Of a stretch of DNA of 64,000 bases, positions 58,291 through 64,000 are shown one piece after another. Source of the stretch: Silurus meridionalis (taxonomy: Eukaryota; Chordata; Actinopteri; Siluriformes; Siluridae); assembly GCF_014805685.1 (NCBI RefSeq), contig NC_060904.1:17259811-17323810 (forward strand), given 5' to 3'. The notes below the pieces were generated by a model. That model was not told the origin of the DNA. It saw only the letters and a program-made list of their open reading frames with translations, and did not search any database. The translations under genes were made by a program, and so were the position numbers. How positions within the stretch are numbered: the stretch's first letter is position 1; every line of letters starts with the position of its first letter.

Positions 58291-58381
<91 letters not shown>
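58291..58381. repeat. (TATC)n tetranucleotide repeat
   Basis: About 90 bp of nearly perfect TATC units. Confidence 0.95.
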
Positions 58382-58679
58382 TAACAGGAATTAAGATTAT
58401 GATTTCATACTTTCTCACATCCATTTCTTTAAATGTTTAAGCATTGTAAATAAACTTGTCAACAGCTGTTTAGACAAAGCAGAACCAGTGTTGTTCCATT
58501 TAGTATTTTATATTTTTAATTATAAGTTTTGCTCATTTTTGCCTTATTTCAGAACCTACTAATTTATTCATATTTTACTGTTAGAGCAGTTGTATATTGG
58601 CCTAGTGATGGGGGCATAGGGCCTTAAACCAATACAAAATTGTTATTGTTGTTTATTTTCTTAATAGTTTTGGAGTATT

Positions 58680-59018
58680 GAGGTAATGACTAATATCTAA
58701 TGAGTAAAGACTGTATAAGACTGTAGAAAGAACATCACTCACAATCTAACACTCCAGTGCTCATGTTAGTTCTCACTCTCCAGTGTTCTGTATTGTTTTA
58801 AAGACTATAATCACACTCTTGATGTCACCCAAATGAGGATGGGTTCCCTATTGAGTCTGGTTCCTCTCAAGGTTTCTTCCTCATAACATCTAAGGGAGTT
58901 TTTTCTTCACCACAGTCGCCCCCAGCTGCTCATCAGGGATAAATACACATCGTTTAGCTGCTTTGAGACAATGTCTGTTATGAAAAGCGTAATAGAAATA
59001 AACTTGACTTGACTTGAC
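58680..59018 (+). mobile_element. 3' tail of a fish LINE (CR1/L2/Rex1 type) with (TTGAC)n end
   Basis: GATGTCACCCAAATGAGGAT, GGTTCCTCTCAAGGTTTCTT and CTGCTTTGAGACAATGTCTG are in canonical order, and the end is a short ACTTGACTTGACTTGACT run, the expected oligomer tail. It is less diverged than the copies at 40995 and 54980. Confidence 0.8.
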
Positions 59019-59285
59019 TATTGAGTATCTGAGTATGGTGGAAATGCAGTCTAGTGACTAGTGAACATAATCAGATGGATGATTAAGGTGGTCTGTACAA
59101 TATGTTTATTAAAGCAACATTGTATATAGTATTTACTTTACAATCTTCTTTAGATTACTCACATCCTCTCCCAATTGCATCAATAACAAAGAAAACCTTG
59201 TGGTTCTGAATATGAATGCTAATATTTTCACACCAATATAAAATTCTCTCTCTTTTATAGATGATATTTACAGTAGTTAAAGGAA

Positions 59286-59971
59286 TCAATTGCACTCCCT
59301 GAGCACCTCCTGCATCTTCTCTTCTACTTCATGCATCTTTTCAGCCCACTCTTTATTCAGGCCCTCTTCATCATCACCAATGATGGCGGTGTAACCCATC
59401 AGAGCAATGAGGCCGATGCAGAACAGGTAGGTGAGATGTGTGCAGAGGCGCTCCATCACCCCACGATCTCCTTGTGAGTAAGTCATGTAGACCTGGAGGA
59501 TGGGCCGGCTGAAGAGCTTGGATTTGCCCGTGACACCATCATAGAGTGTGTGAAGGTTTTGGTCGCCCATGTCATTGGCATAGCTTTCCTCAAATTCATC
59601 ACGCTTGCGCTCCTTGTACTCGGGCCGTGCCTCCACCACCTCCATGAACTTACGGAACTGGTTTCGCAAATTCGCCTCTACGCCGCTGTACTGCCGTCCA
59701 ACGTCTTCTTCTGCATCAGGCGCAACACACCACGGTTCTGCACTGAAAGCTCATCCAGGGCTCGGTTCACACTGCCAAACTCACGGCGAAGAGTTTGAAT
59801 ATCCTCATCATCCACGTGGTGGAGGACGACACGGATCAGCGAGCCAGCTACACCAAAGATGGGATTCACCACAGCAGCTGCTGATGAGATGGTAGCTACA
59901 CACTCCAGCACCCTCACCAGGCCTCGCTTCAGCTTGTCTTGGTCCTCTAAGATGTCGATGTCAGCCATGGC
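59286..59971 (-). pseudogene. rapunzel-family gene (conserved short form) with a single frameshift
   Basis: Two minus-strand frames, 59968 down to about 59692 and the rest down to 59286, are halves of one protein of about 227 aa. The first starts MADIDILEDQDKLKRGLVRV and contains SSAAAVVNPIFGVAGSLIRV, the typical hydrophobic N-terminal stretch of the family. The second contains NQFRKFMEVVEARPEYKERK, NLHTLYDGVTGK, then YLFCIGLIALMGYTAI and DDEEGLNKEW. The join needs one extra base near 59690, where the codons after TLDG run out of frame. The text on both sides is fully coding, so the change is either recent or an assembly error in a G/C run. It looks like the best conserved rapunzel member here, perhaps rpz5, which I cannot confirm. 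The coding exon probably begins at 59971 after the acceptor TTCTGTTTTAG. Confidence 0.8.
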
Positions 59972-60908
59972 CTAAAACAGAAACGTTCCTAAAGGGAGAA
60001 TAAATATGTTTTAAATATATAAAAACAACTACCTTGAAGGTACTACAGTGTAGGTAGTTGTATATATATATATATATGATGTGTGTATACATCGTTTCTA
60101 AAGCACATCATTTCTGAGTGCGAGTTTAGAGGAAGTAAAACCACAAGGTTTTACTGAGCAGCTGAGTAAAAAACGTGTCTTGGTGACGGACATGTCACTT
60201 CACAGTAGTGCAGATTGAAGTACAGTAGACCTGAAGTATCTAAGTGTAATAACTAGTTACAAAATAATAAAACATAGGTAGCTTCTTGAAGGTAATTGGT
60301 TAGAAACGTGAACATTTTCGGCTTTTGCCTCATTTCCTATTACTTCACAATTTTGTGATCGTTTTGAAATTTCGACTTAAATTTTAATTTAATTAAATTT
60401 TGCTTTGATTATTCTTTATTTTTTCTGTCTATGTCTATTTTCCTCATTAAAAATATAAATTACTGGATTAATCTGGATTTAATTTCAGCAACCTACTCTG
60501 ACTTGGATTCTATAATCTGGTAAGGCTGTTAATGCTTATAATTCATGATAGGAAATGTTCATACTTAAAAAAATGAAGATAAAGATTAAGGAATTGTCAA
60601 ATAATATTAAATAGTGAACACGTGTCTTTGGTAATTGAAACACTTTGATAAGTATCGTACCTTTGGACAAAGTATTTTAGATTAGATTTTTTATTTTTAC
60701 GAACAAAAACATTTCATATTCATTTTTTTAAAGACTTTATCATGAGCCAGACATTCAAACAAAAAAACAAACACTTTATGTAGTTTCTCCAAAATTGTTA
60801 GGTTAAAAGTAAAACCGTCGAATGATGACTCGAACGACGTGATCAGTACAAAATGATCTTCAAACTGTCTCCAAAAACGAACAGAAAAAAAGGAACTAAT
60901 GAACCTAC
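59972..60908 (-). other. presumed 5' UTR intron of the 59286 gene
   Basis: The interval is bounded by an acceptor next to 59971 and a donor GTAGGT at 60908, both on the minus strand. It holds a (TA)n of about 20 bp near 60060-60077 and a hairpin at 60134-60155. No other gene seen. Confidence 0.5.
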
Positions 60909-61010
60909 CTGCTTTAATGTTTGTAGGTTTTTCTCACCAGGGTGAAGTTAAGACATATAACCAACTCTCTTTGGGTAATGCGACGGATGAGTGGAATAAA
61001 TGTATCAGTA
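60909..61010 (-). promoter_or_regulatory. putative non-coding first exon of the 59286 gene
   Basis: On the minus strand the segment ends ACATTAAAGCAG followed by GTAGGT. The ending resembles the first exons at 46628 and 51794 (ACATAAAGCAG then GTAAGA), suggesting a common ancestral first exon. The 5' end is not defined. Confidence 0.45.
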
Positions 61011-62590
61011 TGAGCACTGATACTAGAATCCCTATGAGAAGGTGGCAACAAAAATTCATGTAAAAATCCCTCCCATGTCCCTGTACAGACTTATAATACA
61101 ATGTATTAATTATCCATTTAATTACATCCAAGTTAATTTTTTTGTATTATGCATCTGAAAATGGTTTAAATTTGTATTAAATAATGAAATGTAACAAAGC
61201 TAATCTGATCTTGCCGAGCTTTACTGCTTCACTAAACGACTTTTTATTTACTAGCTACTGTGTGATATGTTACATTGAAATGATGGGTTGCAACGTCAAG
61301 TTTAACTGTGTTTCTTCTAAAACGAACAGGAAGACGGAAATTGCAGTGCAGCACACCCAAACCACAATCTTATCTGATACTTTTCACAAGCCCCATTAAC
61401 ACCACACATCAGGAATAGCTTATAAAAGCGAAGGTGTTTTAAAATCCCCCTTTTTTAAAAACTTTACAAACTCAAACATTTAGTAATTAATCTTTTTCCT
61501 ACTTTCAATATTTTTTTGTAATTCAGGTTTCTATTATCATAAAGTATAAATGATTAGTGCAACTTTTCAGCAGGGTTCAATGTCAGATCTATTTTTTGTA
61601 CATTAAATCCATCATTAGTCTCTAAATGAAATTTTGACATTATTCCTAAATGTAGTTTCTGGCTATAGAGTGTTTAAATTCTTGAAAAGTAAAGATTTGT
61701 TGTAAATACTGAAAATAATTGAGTCTTAATAGTGAATTGAAGCTCTGTGGCAAGTAAAGAAATCTAATATGTTTAACTGTGATTCTGAAAGCAATATCAG
61801 TGAAATTACATTTTTGTGGTTTCTATTTTGTACTATATATCTAATATAAGTTGTCAATGAAGTGTATGAATTGCTCTGTTTTCAGTAGTGTGTGTTTATG
61901 TTAGAGTTCCTACTCAATCATATTTTAGTCATCATGTGTTAGCAGTGTCAAAGAAATCAGGTCAGAATCAACAATGTGGATCAGATCGAATCAGATTTTA
62001 GCCGGGGAAACCAGGGCCATGTAGCAGATGTACAATAATGTCTGCAGTTTGTCTTTTGATCGGATTTCCAGAGCTCTTCTGTAGAAAAGTGCCCAAGCAC
62101 AAATATATTTGCGTGGACTTTTTAAGAAAAGCTGTACATCGTGAGAAAAGGTCAACAAGGACAGTTCCAAACAGTTGTCAAGCTTTTTCAAAAAAACATT
62201 TATACTTTTGTGTTTTCTTTCCTCTAGAATGTGTCCTTCATTTCAAATCTGGTTTCTGTGGTCGGTGAACTCAAAAGATGCTCAAAAGAATGCTCAAAAA
62301 AATGCACAGGAAACCTGGATGGTATTTTTGTCATTTTTTGAGGTTAATATTGAGATCAGATGATGCATGTGGGTGGTGCAGCTGGAGCTGCAGTGAAAGA
62401 AGATTTTTAATTGTGTTAATTCTCACTGTATAAGAAACCTGTGTCCTCTGTAATACTGTGTTTCTGTATATGACTGATGATTTCTAGAGCTGTTTCGTCA
62501 TATTGGTGTTATTAACAGAGGATTAATTCAGGTAAAAGACCACTGAAGGCCTCGGTGTGACCTGCACTGATTAGTAGTAATTAAGGGAAA
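61011..62590. other. AT-rich intergenic DNA
   Basis: No gene, repeat array or known transposon was seen in this stretch. The short open frames in it have no family resemblance. Confidence 0.45.
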
Positions 62591-62599
62591 ATTTGTTTG

Positions 62600-62629
62600 C
62601 ATATTCACCGCCCTCTGGTGGTGAATATG
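62600..62629. promoter_or_regulatory. CTCF-like motif between perfect 10-bp inverted arms
   Basis: CCGCCCTCTGGTGG at 62608-62621 is CCACCAGAGGGCGG on minus, close to the CTCF core. It is embedded between CATATTCACC (62600-62609) and its exact inverse GGTGAATATG (62620-62629). The orientation is the same as the motif at 53926. Confidence 0.45.
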
Positions 62630-63181
62630 TAAACTTCACCCCTGTTTTCCAAAGCCTCAACAGCACCGCTGCACTGAAACACAGCAGGAAAAAGAAGAGT
62701 AAGAAGAAAAGGTGAGCTATAGATCTACAGCTTTCACTTATTTGTTGAAACACTTTTTGACAATTAAATGGAATCGTTTGGAAAAAAGGTGGCACGCGGA
62801 TTTTCTTGAAATAACGCGATGTTAAGTACACATGAACACGCATTACTTTTTTGTATAACGGAGTCGAAAAGTGTTTCATCTCGACTGAACGCTGACAAGA
62901 AGTTTATATTTTACGGCCGGGTTTAATGTTCATTTACTGCGTAGATCATGGATTTATAATAAAAAAGGTATAAAGGCCCTACAGTTTTTAACGTTTTTCT
63001 TTTCATGTCTGGCATGGGGTGTTTTTATGGAGCTTCCTGGAAATAGGATTAAAAAGTGGACAGAGGATATAATCAATATCGCGTATAAATCATAGCGAGA
63101 AAAAAGACTTGATTTTTGGCCTAAGCAGATGCGTCACATCTGGAGCCTCCCATCGCCTGATTATTAACTAAACAACTGTTT

Positions 63182-63197
63182 ACCCTAACCCTAACCC
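63182..63197. repeat. short interstitial telomeric repeat
   Basis: ACCCTAACCCTAACCC, just under three units of the vertebrate telomere repeat. Confidence 0.7.
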
Positions 63198-63357
63198 TTT
63201 GCGCTGCAAAAAAAACGGAAAGATTCTCTTTTTAGAATTGTTTATGTAAATAGACCTGACTGCATTACATGTAGGACATTATTTGTTTAATAAAAAAAAT
63301 AATAATACAAATAAAAAAACGAAACCGAAACAGGACACGAGTTCCAGAAATCGACAG

Positions 63358-63610
63358 GCGTCACCTAGTGGTTGTTTCGGGTATTATGGTTAAAGTTATT
63401 TGTACTCCAATCGCCGCCTAGTGGCCACCTATGGTATTAACCCACTTTCAATGACAAGCGCCACCCAAGGTACAGTATATTCTGCACTATAATCGTTCCT
63501 TGCTTTACGCCGCCTACAGGCTATATACGGTACTAACCCAATTTCTTTCGCCATTACTAGCGCCTTCTAGTGTTGATATATGGTATTAGCCCATTTATGA
63601 TGATAATTAC
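63358..63610. repeat. diverged tandem array, about 50-bp units
   Basis: Five units start near 63358, 63412, 63458, 63509 and 63560, each with a core like CGCCGCCTAGTGG and, about 10-15 bp later, GGTATTAACCCA or a variant. The units differ at many positions, so the array is old. The core on the minus strand, CCACTAGGCGGCG, resembles the CTCF core. Confidence 0.65.
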
Positions 63611-64000
63611 AAGTTCCTGCAAGTGATGAACAAGATCTTTATTTATACATTGGGATTGAATCAAGGATCAGCTCTAAGAGTGAAAGGGAAAGTTGTGGTG
63701 AGACCTGAGATGTATCGTTTAGAGACAGTAGCATTAAATAAAAGACAGGAGGTGGTGCTGGAGGTAGCAGAGCTGAAGATGTTGAGATTTTCATTGGGAG
63801 TGATGACGATGGACAGGATTAGAATTGAGTGAGGTGGTGAGATTGAGATGGTTTGGACATGTGCAGAGGAGGGACATGGGGTATATTGGTAGAAGAATAC
63901 TGAGGATGGAGCCACCAGGATGGAGGACAAGAGGAAGGTCAAGGAGGAGGTTTATGGATGTGGTGAGGGAAGACATGCAGGTAGTTGGTTTAAAGTAGGC
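63611..64000 (+). mobile_element. second RTE-type LINE fragment, cut by the window edge
   Basis: It resembles the 3' coding part of the element at 41335: LNQGSAL, then directly RVKGKVV, RPEMYRLETVALNKRQEV and ELKMLRFSLGVMTMDRIR. The palm-domain region between LNQGSAL and the VKGKV block is deleted. A stop interrupts the frame after DRIRIE, and the rest (HVQRRDMG-like region) follows in another frame to the end of the window. Confidence 0.85.

Noticed and set aside
58291..58381. A CRISPR-like or structured array
   Set aside because: It is a simple (TATC)n microsatellite with no spacers.
59678..59968. A separate 96-aa gene
   Set aside because: It is the N-terminal half of the frameshifted rapunzel-like gene, continuous with the frame at 59286-59669.

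Overview
This is vertebrate, almost certainly teleost, nuclear DNA. It is AT-rich, with multi-exon genes bounded by GT-AG introns, long (TA)n, (CA)n, (TATC)n and (ATTCT)n microsatellites, many decayed Tc1-like transposons, fragments of fish LINEs and a tRNA-like SINE. Nothing bacterial or viral is present. A siluriform or other ostariophysan is a reasonable guess from the Tc1 load and the rapunzel genes, but the sequence does not prove it.

The left half (about 1-30 kb) is a conserved housekeeping block with every gene on the minus strand: a Rab11 paralogue (rab11a-like, 2331-7585), rab25 (10098-13524), lamtor2 (16766-18911) and ubqln4 (21984-29557). All four coding sequences can be joined exon by exon into full open frames of 216, 211, 125 and 587 aa. 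The order ubqln4-lamtor2-rab25 is that of human chromosome 1q22. The two Rab genes serve recycling-endosome and apical traffic, lamtor2 the Ragulator complex on the lysosome, and ubqln4 ubiquitin-linked proteasome delivery. The two Rab genes have the same exon phases and the same lengths for the three central exons, as expected of a tandem or segmental duplicate pair.

The middle (31-33 kb, plus strand) holds a two-coding-exon gene for a secreted PI-PLC X-domain protein resembling bacterial phosphatidylinositol phospholipase C. About 4.7 kb of gene-poor, repeat-bearing DNA follows.

The right part (37.7-61 kb) is a lineage-specific cluster of five rapunzel-family-like loci in two orientations: an intact 412-aa gene (37717-38955, minus), a pseudogene (47067-47634, plus), a 229-aa gene (52202-52891, plus), a truncated 236-aa gene with a decayed C-terminal relic beside it (55849-56559, minus), and a conserved member with one frameshift (59286-59971, minus). 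The cluster grew by at least two duplications. One of about 5.15 kb copied a gene together with its TATA box, non-coding first exon and flanks. Another, of about 3 kb, copied the minus-strand gene with its upstream exon. Between the copies lie a dead RTE-type LINE, LINE 3' tails, Tc1 remnants and a SINE that shares its tail with the LINE.

The last 3 kb contains CTCF-like motifs, a diverged tandem array of about 50-bp units with a CTCF-like core, a short interstitial telomeric repeat, and a second RTE LINE fragment that runs off the window. The rapunzel cluster, with its repeated birth and decay of short helical proteins, and the tandem array at 63.4-63.6 kb are the parts most worth a second look.
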